From Thalassobius sp034670005 (GTDB lineage: Bacteria > Pseudomonadota > Alphaproteobacteria > Rhodobacterales > Rhodobacteraceae), in the NCBI RefSeq assembly GCF_034670005.1, contig NZ_JAXMOH010000001.1:496001-560000 (forward strand): a DNA stretch of 64,000 bases, in the 5' to 3' direction. The stretch's first letter is position 1. Every line of letters begins with the position of its first letter. Shown here piece by piece: positions 26,042 through 34,370 of the stretch. The position numbers were made by a program, and so were the translations under genes. The notes beneath the pieces are model-generated. The model did not search any database, was not told the DNA's origin, and worked only from the letters and a program-made list of their open reading frames with translations.

Positions 26042-26956
26042 TCAGGCGCCACGCGACCCGCCCATATGGGATTTTCCCCGCTGCCGCGCCAATTCGATCT
26101 GTTTCTCCCGCTCGCGGAACCGCGCCTTATCCGCCTCTGACGTCTTGTCGACGCAGTGATAGCAGGACACGCCATGTTCGTAATCCGGGCGCTGCTGGTC
26201 CTCTGGCAGGATCGGCTGTCGGCACGCATGACACAACAGATGCGGCCCCTCTTTTAACCCATGCCCGACCGAAACCCGGCTATCAAAGACGAAACATTCG
26301 CCTTCCCAGCTGCTCTCCGCCTTGGGAACTTCTTCGAGGTATTTCAGAATACCGCCCTTGAGGTGGTAAACATCTTCCACCCCTTGCCCAAGCAGGAAAT
26401 TGGTCGATTTCTCACAGCGAATCCCACCGGTGCAGAACATCGCGATCCGCTTGTTGTGAAAGCGATGTTTGTTTTCCTCCCACCAGGCAGGAAAATCACG
26501 GAAGCTTTCGGTTTGCGGATCGACCGCGCCTTCGAATGTGCCAATCGCCACCTCGTAATCGTTGCGGGTGTCGATCACCGCCACGTCGGGGCTGCGGATC
26601 AAATCGTTCCAATCCTGCGGTTCGACATAATGGCCCACCCGCGCCAAAGGGTCGACATCTGGCTGGCCCATCGTGACGATTTCGCGCTTCAGCTTGACCT
26701 TCATGCGCGGGAAAGGCGGTTCTGAGGCCATGCTTTCCTTGCTGTCCAGATCGGAACAACCCGGCAAGGCGCGGATATGGGCTAAAACCGCATCAATCCC
26801 CTGCCGCGATCCGGCGATAGTGCCGTTGATTCCTTCCTGCGCCAACAGAAGAGATCCTGTTACGCCCTGCGCGAGGGCAAGCTCCAGCAAGGCGGGTTTC
26901 AATGCCGCCGGATCGGGGAATCGGGTGAAGTGATAGAGAGCGCAAACGATGTACAT
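26042..26956 (-). CDS. trhO: tRNA uridine(34) hydroxylase, rhodanese family
   Basis: A 304-aa oxygen-dependent enzyme that makes 5-hydroxyuridine at the wobble position of tRNAs. An N-terminal acylphosphatase-like domain (1-95, YIVCALYHFTRFPDP) is followed by a rhodanese domain with catalytic C175 in FCTGGIRCEKS. The C-terminus has a zinc-ribbon-like cysteine set (CHACRQPILPEDQ ... CYHC). The frame extends to 26992, but MYIVCALYHF is the family start. It is downstream of the small gene pair at 26977-27614. Confidence 0.94.
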   Translation of the reverse strand: MYIVCALYHFTRFPDPAALKPALLELALAQGVTGSLLLAQEGINGTIAGSRQGIDAVLAHIRALPGCSDLDSKESMASEPPFPRMKVKLKREIVTMGQPDVDPLARVGHYVEPQDWNDLIRSPDVAVIDTRNDYEVAIGTFEGAVDPQTESFRDFPAWWEENKHRFHNKRIAMFCTGGIRCEKSTNFLLGQGVEDVYHLKGGILKYLEEVPKAESSWEGECFVFDSRVSVGHGLKEGPHLLCHACRQPILPEDQQRPDYEHGVSCYHCVDKTSEADKARFREREKQIELARQRGKSHMGGSRGA

Positions 26957-26976
26957 GAAGCTCGATCTACGAATAA

Positions 26977-27369
26977 CTAGGCCTGCTGGCAAGGTTCAGG
27001 CAACAACGGGATACGCCGCGCGATGGCAGAATTGAGTCGTTCGTACGGATAGATGCCCGCCAGCGGTTCAATGCTGAGAATATCGGGATGGTCCAGAAAA
27101 AACGCGTCGGGGCTGTTGCATTCCTTTGTCATGCGCTCTGCGATCAGACTGACAAAGGCAAAGGTCAAGGTGGCGTTGAATTTTTCAGGTGCACCCGCCG
27201 CACTGGTTAACCGCGCAAGCCCCCGTGATATGCGTGCCAGAGCGTCGTAAAAGTCCCCCTGAAGCAACGCCGCTACAGTGATCCCGACATGATCACGATG
27301 GGTAAATCCATCCGGCGTCAAAGTGCCCTCATCCAAGTCGGCAAGCATCCGGTCGTAATGATCACTCAT
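26977..27369 (-). CDS. Conserved hypothetical protein with FTHRDHV motif
   Basis: A 130-aa cytoplasmic protein without signal or membrane segments. It contains GFTHRDHVGITVAALL near the start and KFNATLTFAFVSLIAERM in the middle. The F-x-HRDHV ... ETLT/ATLT pattern recurs in an unnamed bacterial family that I recall but cannot assign a function; the histidines and aspartates could bind metal. Its ATG overlaps the stop of the upstream gene by four bases (ATGA), so the two are coupled. Together they have the order and size of a toxin-antitoxin pair, but no known toxin fold is apparent. Confidence 0.65.
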   Translation of the reverse strand: MSDHYDRMLADLDEGTLTPDGFTHRDHVGITVAALLQGDFYDALARISRGLARLTSAAGAPEKFNATLTFAFVSLIAERMTKECNSPDAFFLDHPDILSIEPLAGIYPYERLNSAIARRIPLLPEPCQQA

Positions 27370-27614
27370 CGCGCATCCTCTCGCAACGTGTGGCTGTCCG
27401 ACGAGGTCAGATCAAGGTCATAGACCTGCTTGAGCTTCTCGATTTTGCTCAATGTCGCCTCGCTGAAAGGAGCTTTGCCTTCGAATGCATGCAGCGTCAT
27501 GCCCTCAATAAGTTCGGCCACACTCATATCCAGATGTTCGGCCAGCCCCTTCATCACCTTCAGCAACCGCTTTTCCAGCCGCAGCCCAGTTTGTGTACGT
27601 TCGATTTTCTTCAT
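27366..27614 (-). CDS. Small ribbon-helix-helix-like protein
   Basis: An 82-aa protein. The segment RTQTGLRLEKRLLKVMKGLAEHLDMSVAELIEG has the spacing of a ribbon-helix-helix DNA-binding fold (strand, helix A, turn, helix B), and the LEGxxLHAFEGK-like end is conserved in small proteins of this type. It is the first gene of a two-gene operon and lies directly below a cluster of palindromes (27624-27645) suited to autoregulation. Function otherwise unknown; an antitoxin-like repressor is one possibility. Confidence 0.6.
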   Translation of the reverse strand: MKKIERTQTGLRLEKRLLKVMKGLAEHLDMSVAELIEGMTLHAFEGKAPFSEATLSKIEKLKQVYDLDLTSSDSHTLREDAR

Positions 27615-27623
27615 AAAGTAAAT

Positions 27624-27645
27624 TGTACACCTTGGTACCTAGGTA
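27624..27645. promoter_or_regulatory. Cluster of palindromes upstream of the RHH-like gene
   Basis: TGTACA (27624-27629), GGTACC (27634-27639) and TACCTAGGTA (27636-27645) lie within 22 bases, 10-22 bases upstream of the start codon. Spaced short palindromes are typical of operators bound by ribbon-helix-helix dimers. Confidence 0.4.
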
Positions 27646-27683
27646 AACAACTCATTGCTTAGTCTAAATCCAACGACCGGTAC

Positions 27684-28919
27684 TTACAAAGCTTCGAACG
27701 CCGTTTCCGAAGCCAGCGCCAACCCATCGACAACAGCGGTGAACACTTCGGACGTTTCGGGGGCGGCATTGGGGAATTGCCCCTCAACCCGGTCCCGGAT
27801 CACCGCCATCAGGCTGGACCCGCCAACGTACACGATCCGGTCTACTGAACTCAGGTCGCACCCCGCCTCAGCCACGGTTTGCACCGCAAATTCGGCGATC
27901 TCATCGGCATAGACCGCCAGTTCCGCCTGCATTGCATCCCGGGGCAATGGCACGGCTAAACCGCGCTCGACCGTATCCAACCGGATCAAGCCATCATCTG
28001 GACCATTCGCAGCAATCTTGCCGGCCTCGACCGCATAGGCCACATCATGGCCCAGATGCATTTCCAACACCTCACCCAGCCGGGCGAACAAATCGGGCTG
28101 ATGGGCCAACCGTTCCCATTTGCGCACATCCCGCAACAGCGCGGCACCGTAGACAAAGGTGATCTTTTCCCAGCTTGCCAGATCCTGATACAGCGCCCGG
28201 GGCGCGGTGTGATGTCCGGATCCCATTTCATTGCCAATCTGCGCACCGTAGCCCAACAGAGGCATGGCATGTGCCAGACTGATCGCCTTGTCGAAATCTG
28301 TACCGCCGATGCGAACACCTTGACTGGCGATGATCTTGGTATCGCCACCCCGCCGGTCGCAAAGCGTGAAATCCGATGTCCCGCCGCCAATATCGACTAT
28401 CAGGTTTCGGCCTTCGCCCCCGACAGCCAGCGCCGCCGCTTCGGGTTCGGGCAGGAACGCCACATCTTTAAAACCGGCCAGATGATAGGCATCGGTCAGA
28501 TCCAGCAACGCCTGCGCATCGCGTGTTTCCGAACTGGAATGGAACCGCACCGGACGGCCGGAAAGCGCCTGATCATAGCTCTGATATGTCGCTGCTTCGG
28601 CACGGCAGCGGATTTCCCGTAAAAATCGCGCGATCACTTCGATCAGCGTCAGTTTTTCATTCATGAACTGCCGCTTTTCCCGCGCCAGCGGTGTGCCCAG
28701 AACGGATTTCAGCGACCGCATGAACCGGCCCTCGTACCCTTCCATCATCGCCCGCGCGGCTTGACGCCCATAAAGCGTATTGCGGGCAGCGAAATCCAGA
28801 AAAACTGCCGTTGGCAAAGTGGTTTCGCCCGGCTCCAGGGGGATCAGATAGGGTGCGCCGTTGACGCAAACCCCAGCCGCCGTATTCGAGGTTCCAAAAT
28901 CGATCGCCAGAACAGCCAT
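27684..28919 (-). CDS. Hsp70-family protein (YegD-like)
   Basis: A 411-aa protein with the actin/Hsp70 ATPase fold only. Phosphate-1 loop: LAIDFGTSNTAAG (3-15); phosphate-2: NLIVDIGGGTSDFTL; adenosine motif: IVYVGGSSLMAVI. It stops where the peptide-binding domain of DnaK would begin, as in E. coli YegD. The RSLKSVLGTP segment is also family-typical. Function unclear; probably a specialised chaperone-like ATPase. It is a single-gene unit divergent from pncA. Confidence 0.88.
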   Translation of the reverse strand: MAVLAIDFGTSNTAAGVCVNGAPYLIPLEPGETTLPTAVFLDFAARNTLYGRQAARAMMEGYEGRFMRSLKSVLGTPLAREKRQFMNEKLTLIEVIARFLREIRCRAEAATYQSYDQALSGRPVRFHSSSETRDAQALLDLTDAYHLAGFKDVAFLPEPEAAALAVGGEGRNLIVDIGGGTSDFTLCDRRGGDTKIIASQGVRIGGTDFDKAISLAHAMPLLGYGAQIGNEMGSGHHTAPRALYQDLASWEKITFVYGAALLRDVRKWERLAHQPDLFARLGEVLEMHLGHDVAYAVEAGKIAANGPDDGLIRLDTVERGLAVPLPRDAMQAELAVYADEIAEFAVQTVAEAGCDLSSVDRIVYVGGSSLMAVIRDRVEGQFPNAAPETSEVFTAVVDGLALASETAFEAL

Positions 28920-29050
28920 GCCACCACTCGCGGTTTGTTGCGGAAAAGAGCGCCTGAATAGGGAAAATTGCGGGCGCTTACAATCACCATGGCCGCTTTG
29001 CTTGACGGCGGGAGGCCGCCTGCCTACCCCTTGATCAAAGGAGACCGGCC

Positions 29051-29647
29051 ATGACCCACGCCCTGATCGTGATCGATGTGCAAAAAGATTTCTGCCCCGG
29101 CGGCACCTTGGCGGTTACGGGCGGCGATGAAATCGTGCCCGGTATCAACGCTCTGATGGCCGATTTCGATACGGTTCTCCTGACCCAGGATTGGCATCCG
29201 GCCGATCACTCTTCCTTTGCCTCGCAGCATCGGGGGCAGGACCCGTTCGGTATGATCGACATGCCCTATGGCCCGCAGGTTCTGTGGCCCGACCATTGCA
29301 TTCAGGGCAGCGATGGTGCGGCGTTTCATATCGGTCTCGATACCGACCGGGCCGACCTTATCATTCGCAAGGGACACAACCGCACCGTAGACAGCTATTC
29401 GGCGTTCTTCGAAAACGATCATGAAACACCGACCGGACTGGACGGGTACCTGCGCAACCGTGAGATCTCGAACCTGACGCTCGTCGGGCTGGCCACCGAT
29501 TTCTGTGTGAGTTTTTCAGCCTTGGATGCTGCAAGGTTGGGATTCGAAGTCACCGTTCGGATGGATCTTTGCCGCGCCATTGATCTTGATGGGTCGCTGC
29601 AAACTGCAATCAAACGCATGGGTGCAGCCGGCGTGGAGATCGTCTGA
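29051..29647 (+). CDS. pncA: Nicotinamidase
   Basis: A 198-aa enzyme that deamidates nicotinamide to nicotinate in NAD salvage. The catalytic triad is visible: D9 (VIDVQKDFCPGG), K107 (IRKGHNRTVDSYSAF) and C152 (ATDFCVSFSALDA). The metal ligands DWHPADHSSF are present. AAAGGAG precedes the ATG. The stop overlaps the next gene's ATG by one base (TGATG), and pncB follows, so the operon makes nicotinate mononucleotide from nicotinamide. Confidence 0.96.
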   Translation: MTHALIVIDVQKDFCPGGTLAVTGGDEIVPGINALMADFDTVLLTQDWHPADHSSFASQHRGQDPFGMIDMPYGPQVLWPDHCIQGSDGAAFHIGLDTDRADLIIRKGHNRTVDSYSAFFENDHETPTGLDGYLRNREISNLTLVGLATDFCVSFSALDAARLGFEVTVRMDLCRAIDLDGSLQTAIKRMGAAGVEIV

Positions 29648-29979
29648 TGGCAACTGCGCAATCCACCATCGACCACCTTTTCGATCTGCTGTCAGAGGCC
29701 GGGCCAATACACGCCCTGCCAATGTTCGGCGAGTACGGACTTTATTGTGGCGTCCGGTTAATCGGGCTGGTCTGCGATGACCGGCTTTATCTCAAGATCA
29801 CCAAGGGCACCCGGGATGCCGGACTGGAACAATCCCCGCCCTATCCTGGCGCGAAACCGCATTTTCTGATCGACGAAGAGCTTCTGGAAGATCCCGACAT
29901 CCTGTTGCCGCTGGTCATGGCAACCTATGACGCGCTGCCTGATCCAAAGAAAATTCCAAAGCGGCTTCAAGGGGTGTAG
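29647..29979 (+). CDS. TfoX N-terminal-domain protein
   Basis: A 110-aa protein matching the TfoX/Sxy N-terminal domain: PMFGEYGLYCGVRLIGLVCDDRLYLK, then GLEQSPPYPGAKPHFLIDEE. The C-terminal TfoX domain needed for competence regulation is absent. It sits inside the NAD-salvage operon, with a one-base overlap with pncA and 95 bases before pncB. The reason for this association is unknown. Confidence 0.85.
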   Translation: MATAQSTIDHLFDLLSEAGPIHALPMFGEYGLYCGVRLIGLVCDDRLYLKITKGTRDAGLEQSPPYPGAKPHFLIDEELLEDPDILLPLVMATYDALPDPKKIPKRLQGV

Positions 29980-30074
29980 GCTTTGCCTTCATAGTCGTCG
30001 TATTGCTGACAGATGATTGCTAAGACCCGCGTCAGTCCCGTAAACCGAACCCGGTCGAGTGAGGAGCCCCCGGA

Positions 30075-31367
30075 ATGGTAGATATCGCCACCCGTGTCTG
30101 GAACCATAAATGGAAGATCGACCCGATTGTCCGGTCTCTGATCGATACGGATTTTTACAAGCTGCTGATGTGCCAGTCGGTGTTCCGCAACAAGCGCGAC
30201 ACCCAGGTGACGTTCAGCCTGATTAACCGAACCAAGGATATCCGCCTGGCCGAGTTGATCGACGAAGGCGAATTGCGTGAGCAACTCGATCATATCCGAT
30301 CACTGTCACTGACCCGCGGTGAAAGCACTTGGCTGCGCGGCAACACTTTTTATGGCAAGCGTCAGATGTTCCGATCCGATTTCATGGAATGGTTCGAAAA
30401 CATGCGCCTGCCCGATTACCATCTGGAAAAACGCGATGGCCAATACGAACTGACCTTCGAAGGCAATTGGCCCGAGGTGATGCTGTGGGAAATCCCGGCG
30501 CTGGCGGTGCTGATGGAACTGCGTGGGCGCGCCGTTCTGGATGAAATGAAGAAATTCGAATTGCAGGTGCTTTATGCCCGCGCCATGACCAAGCTTTGGG
30601 AAAAGGTCAAGAAGTTGCGCAAAATAGACGGGCTTCGCATCGCCGATTTCGGCACCCGGCGACGGCATTCCTTCCTGTGGCAGGACTGGTGCGTACAGGC
30701 GATGACCGAAGGATTGGGCGAAAAATTCGTCGGCACCTCGAATTGTCTGATCGCCAAGAACCGTGATCTGGAAGCAATCGGCACCAATGCACACGAATTG
30801 CCGATGGTCTATGCCGCGCTGGCCGACAACGATGCGGAACTGGCGCAATCCCCGTATCAGGTTCTGGCCGACTGGCAAGAAGAACACGACGGCAATCTGC
30901 GCATCATTCTGCCTGACACATACGGCACCGAAGGGTTTCTGCAACATGCTCCGGACTGGCTGGCGGGCTGGACCGGCATTCGCATCGATAGCGGTGATCC
31001 GGCCAAAGGGGCGGAAACCGCCATCGACTGGTGGACATCGCGCGGCGAAGACCCCAAGCAGAAAATGGTGATCTTTTCTGATGGGCTGGATGTAGACAAG
31101 ATTTCGGAATTGCACAGCCAATTTGCCGGGCGGGTGCGGCCGTCTTTCGGCTGGGGCACGTTGCTGACCAATGATTTCCGTGGACTGACCCAAGACGATG
31201 CATTGGCACCGTTTTCTCTGGTATGCAAAGCGGTGTCGGCCAACGGGCGTCCCACGGTCAAGCTGTCAGATAATCCGAACAAGGCCATGGGCCCGGCGAA
31301 CGAAATCGCGCGCTACAAACGGGTGTTCGAGGTCGGAGCGCAAAAAGCCATGAAGATAGAAGTGTAA
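30075..31367 (+). CDS. pncB: Nicotinate phosphoribosyltransferase
   Basis: A 430-aa enzyme that joins nicotinate and PRPP to give nicotinate mononucleotide. Family features: the N-terminal SLIDTDFYKLLMCQ, the phospho-histidine region FGTRRRHSFLWQ, FVGTSNCLIAK, and the phosphate-binding GIRIDSGDPAKGAE. GAGGAG lies 9 bases before the ATG. Works after PncA, two genes upstream. Confidence 0.97.
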   Translation: MVDIATRVWNHKWKIDPIVRSLIDTDFYKLLMCQSVFRNKRDTQVTFSLINRTKDIRLAELIDEGELREQLDHIRSLSLTRGESTWLRGNTFYGKRQMFRSDFMEWFENMRLPDYHLEKRDGQYELTFEGNWPEVMLWEIPALAVLMELRGRAVLDEMKKFELQVLYARAMTKLWEKVKKLRKIDGLRIADFGTRRRHSFLWQDWCVQAMTEGLGEKFVGTSNCLIAKNRDLEAIGTNAHELPMVYAALADNDAELAQSPYQVLADWQEEHDGNLRIILPDTYGTEGFLQHAPDWLAGWTGIRIDSGDPAKGAETAIDWWTSRGEDPKQKMVIFSDGLDVDKISELHSQFAGRVRPSFGWGTLLTNDFRGLTQDDALAPFSLVCKAVSANGRPTVKLSDNPNKAMGPANEIARYKRVFEVGAQKAMKIEV

Positions 31368-31458
31368 AGCCAGGACCGGCTGGCATTCTTCGCAGGCCAT
31401 GCCGCTTTGCTGTAGCTGCACCAGCTGCAGTTCAGGGTTCCGCCCTATCTTGGCTGAC

Positions 31459-31535
31459 TGGCGACCCCGGCAGGATTCGAACCTGCAACCTGCCCCTTAG
31501 GAGGGGGCTGCTCTATCCAGTTGAGCCACGGGGCC
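31459..31535 (-). tRNA. tRNA-Arg (anticodon CCT)
   Basis: On the minus strand, a 77-base cloverleaf starts GGCCCCG and ends CGGGGTCG plus an encoded CCA. The D arm is GCTC/GAGC, the anticodon arm GCCCC-CTCCTAA-GGGGC (anticodon CCT), and the T arm GCAGG-TTCGAAT-CCTGC. It reads AGG codons. No integrase or direct repeat of the 3' end is seen nearby. Confidence 0.97.
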
Positions 31536-31629
31536 ACGCCCGGATGTCTTAGCCCGGCGGGATGGCTTGAACAAGCCCCGCAGATCGCGCTAACATTCAC
31601 ATACCCTCGATAATTTCAGGACACCGGAT

Positions 31630-32655
31630 TTGAGCCGCAAGAACACCCGCCCATTAACTCTGCGCGATGTATCCGAAGTATCGGGCGTTTCGGAAATGAC
31701 CGTCAGCCGGGTATTGCGCAATCGTAGCGATGTGTCCGAAGCGACACGGGAAAAGGTGCTCAAAGCGACCAAACAATTGGGATATGTGCCCAACAAGATC
31801 GCCGGTGCGTTGGCCAGTCAGCGGGTCAATCTGGTCGCTGTGATCATCCCCTCCCTGTCCAACATGGTATTCCCCGAGGTGATGACCGGGATCAGTAAGA
31901 TTCTGGAAGATACCGACTTGCAGCCAGTTGTCGGTGTCACCGACTACCTTCCTGAAAAGGAAGAAAAGGTGCTCTACGAAATGCTGTCTTGGCGCCCGTC
32001 CGGGGTGATCATCGCCGGTCTGGAACATTCAGACGCATCGCGCGCCATGCTCCGGGCGGCTGGAATTCCCGTGGTCGAGATCATGGATGCCGATGGCGAT
32101 CCGATCGATGCTATGGTGGGGATTTCCCATCGCCGCGCCGGCAAAGAAATGGGTCAGGCAATCCTGAAAGCCGGCTATAAACGCATCGGTTTCATGGGCA
32201 CCAAGATGCCGCTGGACCATCGCGCCCGCAAACGGTTCGAAGGCCTGACCCAGGCTTTGGCAAAGGGCGGGGTCGAAGTGGCGGATCAGGAATTCTATTC
32301 TGGCGGCTCGGCGCTGGCCAAGGGGCGGGAAATGACGGCCGCCATGCTGGAACGCACTCCGAACTTGGATTTCCTGTATTATTCGAACGACATGATCGGT
32401 GCCGGTGGATTACTTTATCTGATCGAAAAAGGGTATGAAATCCCGACACAGATCGGGCTGGCCGGGTTCAACGGCGTCGAGCTGTTGCAGGGCCTGCCGA
32501 TGAAGTTGGCCACGATGGATGCCTGCCGGTTGGAAATCGGTCGCCGCGCCGCTGAAATCATTGTGGCGCGCACGGAAAACCCCGATCTGGACATCGACGA
32601 CCGGATCGAACTGACACCCAAGATCAGCTATGGCGATACGCTCATCAAGGGATGA
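31630..32655 (+). CDS. LacI-family transcriptional regulator (GntR/gluconate-like)
   Basis: A 341-aa repressor. The N-terminal helix-turn-helix with hinge is TLRDVSEVSGVSEMTVSRVL ... LGYVPNKIAGALAS, followed by a periplasmic-binding-protein-like sensor domain. The body (VVAVIIPSL, GVIIAGLEHS, IGLAGFNGVE) resembles gluconate-operon GntR repressors. The start must be the TTG at 31630 or farther upstream, since the next ATG lies within the helix-turn-helix. Its target operon is not in the window. The stop directly abuts that of the convergent gene. Confidence 0.9.
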   Translation: MSRKNTRPLTLRDVSEVSGVSEMTVSRVLRNRSDVSEATREKVLKATKQLGYVPNKIAGALASQRVNLVAVIIPSLSNMVFPEVMTGISKILEDTDLQPVVGVTDYLPEKEEKVLYEMLSWRPSGVIIAGLEHSDASRAMLRAAGIPVVEIMDADGDPIDAMVGISHRRAGKEMGQAILKAGYKRIGFMGTKMPLDHRARKRFEGLTQALAKGGVEVADQEFYSGGSALAKGREMTAAMLERTPNLDFLYYSNDMIGAGGLLYLIEKGYEIPTQIGLAGFNGVELLQGLPMKLATMDACRLEIGRRAAEIIVARTENPDLDIDDRIELTPKISYGDTLIKG

Positions 32656-32666
32656 TCAGATCATCC
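32650..32666. repeat. Palindrome across two abutting stop codons
   Basis: GGATGATC-A-GATCATCC is a perfect 8-bp inverted repeat with a one-base centre. It contains both the LacI stop and the stop of the convergent membrane regulator. No T tract follows on either strand. Confidence 0.5.
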
Positions 32667-33360
32667 GGATTACATCCTTGTCGACCGCCAGCATATAGCC
32701 CTTTCGAGCGATGTTCTTGACCAGAAGCTCACTGACCATCTGATTGCCCAGCGTGTCGCGCAACCGCTTGATTCGGGTGGCACCTGCGGCTTCTTCGCAA
32801 TCGGCACTGTCGCGGCCTGACACCACCGCTTCGATCTCGGCACCCGACAAAACGTCTTCGTCCATCCGGGCCTCGGCCAGAACCGACAGGGTTTCCATCG
32901 CCGCTTTGGTCAGCTTGAATCCCATGTTATTCAAATAGACGGTATTTTCATCCCGGCTGATCAGCAGCGAAGACACCTGTATCCCGGCCTGTTCAATTTG
33001 CATCATGCGCCGGTTCAGCGCCACCAGCATGACCAGAAACACCAGCGCCGCAATCACCATCGCCGTTGCGAAAATCAACAACACGAAAATCACCATCCGG
33101 TAACTGGTCAGCGTGTCTGCAAAGGCGGTTCCGGATTGCGCCAGAATTTCCAGCAATTTGATTTCTGCCGCAGTGGTCAGATCGTCGTTTTCGACAAACA
33201 ACCGTTCTACCCGCGCGTTGAACGCATTCGCATCCGGCAGGGTGAAATACAACACCATGGCTGCCGTCATCAGGACTCCAACGATGGCTGAAATACCCAT
33301 GACAACGAATCGCGATCCGGATCGGCGCAATTCAGAAGCGGAGGAAATAGACTCCGGCAC
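32656..33360 (-). CDS. Membrane-anchored winged-helix regulator with reversed domain order
   Basis: A 234-aa protein with two membrane segments (about 18-42 and 92-115) enclosing a roughly 48-residue, helix-rich periplasmic loop. The cytoplasmic C-terminus looks like an OmpR/PhoB winged helix: NTVYLNNMGFKLTKAAMETL, then IKRLRDTLG, and VKNIARKGYMLAV at the wing. In ToxR-type regulators the winged helix is N-terminal; here it is C-terminal. The GTG at 33360 is chosen because AAAGGAAGG precedes it by 4-6 bases; the longer frame to 33408 has no such site. It starts 29 bases inside the upstream gene, so translation is probably coupled. Confidence 0.72.
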   Translation of the reverse strand: MPESISSASELRRSGSRFVVMGISAIVGVLMTAAMVLYFTLPDANAFNARVERLFVENDDLTTAAEIKLLEILAQSGTAFADTLTSYRMVIFVLLIFATAMVIAALVFLVMLVALNRRMMQIEQAGIQVSSLLISRDENTVYLNNMGFKLTKAAMETLSVLAEARMDEDVLSGAEIEAVVSGRDSADCEEAAGATRIKRLRDTLGNQMVSELLVKNIARKGYMLAVDKDVIRMI

Positions 33361-33625
33361 TGTCCTTCCTTTCTTCCAAACCATCGGGTCCAAACACCGA
33401 GAGAACATTCAGCAAAATCCAGCCCTCCCCTGCCAGACGGGGTTTCAACTCGGACTGCGCACTGGCTTTGCTGCAGCTACCGGATATCTGTGCCACACCA
33501 TAGTGCAGTCTAAGCGGCGCATCCTGTTTGGCCTTGTAATCGGCATAGCATTCGGCGCGCGCCGAAACCGGCGATGCCAGCACGACGGACAGTGCAATAA
33601 GTGATGTGATGAGGATCTGTTTCAT
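33332..33625 (-). CDS. Small secreted protein, partner of the membrane regulator
   Basis: A 97-aa protein with a signal peptide (1-22, ending SARA) and a 75-residue mature part with two cysteines (EC at the start and GSCSKA) that could form a disulfide. I do not recognise the family. It is the first gene of a two-gene unit; its 3' end overlaps the regulator at 32656-33360 by 29 bases. The arrangement suggests a periplasmic ligand or stability partner for the regulator's periplasmic loop. ATG 33625 is chosen because it begins the signal peptide; the frame upstream is polar. Confidence 0.6.
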   Translation of the reverse strand: MKQILITSLIALSVVLASPVSARAECYADYKAKQDAPLRLHYGVAQISGSCSKASAQSELKPRLAGEGWILLNVLSVFGPDGLEERKDSAGVYFLRF

Positions 33626-33808
33626 GCCTGTCACAATGCGCATTTGTCTGCTGTTATTCAATAACCAAAGGGGTTTGCGCCCGGTGATATCCGATAACAG
33701 GCCTGCGTTATTGCCTGTCATCCGGGATCAGCCGGATCGTAGTTTTGCAAGGTTCGTGGCTGCGCTGGCCCCGGATCGGATCGAAACCACAACCGCAAAG
33801 GAAATCCC

Positions 33809-34303
33809 ATGTCCCGTAAATTCATCGCCTCCATCCTGGCCGCTTCATTGGCGCTCGCTTCGTTCACCGCCGCACCGGCACGGGCCAGCGATCGCGATTT
33901 GGTTCAATTTCTGGCCGGCGCCACCGCGCTTATCATCATCGGCTCGGCGCTGAACGACTCGAGGCAGCAAACCACGGTGAATCAGCCACAGCCTCGAAAT
34001 CGGGATCAGTACCGCCATCAGGCCGATCGACGCTATGAAACAGATCGCCGTCATCACGACGATTGGCGGTCGCCGGATCGCGGCCGCAGCATTGCACCCC
34101 TACCCGGTGGCTGCATGATCCGGGCGAATACCCGCTATGGCCATCAACGCGTCTTTGGTGCCCGCTGTTTAGAAGTGCATTACAGTCAGGCCAACCGGCT
34201 GCCCGATGCCTGCCGCACACGGATTTGGGATCGCGATGGTCGCCGACCCGGCTATCTGGCCAGCTGCCTGAAGCAGCGCGGCTTTCGCGCACGGCGGAAC
34301 TGA
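33809..34303 (+). CDS. Hypothetical secreted basic protein
   Basis: A 164-aa protein with a signal peptide (MSRKFIASILAASLALA ... ARA, about 1-26), a short hydrophobic stretch (LAGATALIIIGSALN), a low-complexity region rich in Arg, His, Asp and Gln (50-90), and a C-terminal domain with four cysteines (GGCMIR, GARCLEVHY, PDACRTR, ASCLKQRG) that probably form two disulfides. AAAGGAA precedes the ATG. It is divergent from the secreted/membrane regulator pair. Function unknown. Confidence 0.7.
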   Translation: MSRKFIASILAASLALASFTAAPARASDRDLVQFLAGATALIIIGSALNDSRQQTTVNQPQPRNRDQYRHQADRRYETDRRHHDDWRSPDRGRSIAPLPGGCMIRANTRYGHQRVFGARCLEVHYSQANRLPDACRTRIWDRDGRRPGYLASCLKQRGFRARRN

Positions 34304-34370
34304 CAGTCATGATCCGCGCCCGGGCAATCCAACTTGCAATATCCCAAGGATCAGGGTTTCTGCCTTGGTT

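Noticed and set aside
31459..31535. tRNA-Arg as a mobile-element attachment site
   Set aside because: tRNA-Arg genes are often used, but there is no integrase, no direct repeat of the 3' end and no foreign-looking neighbours.
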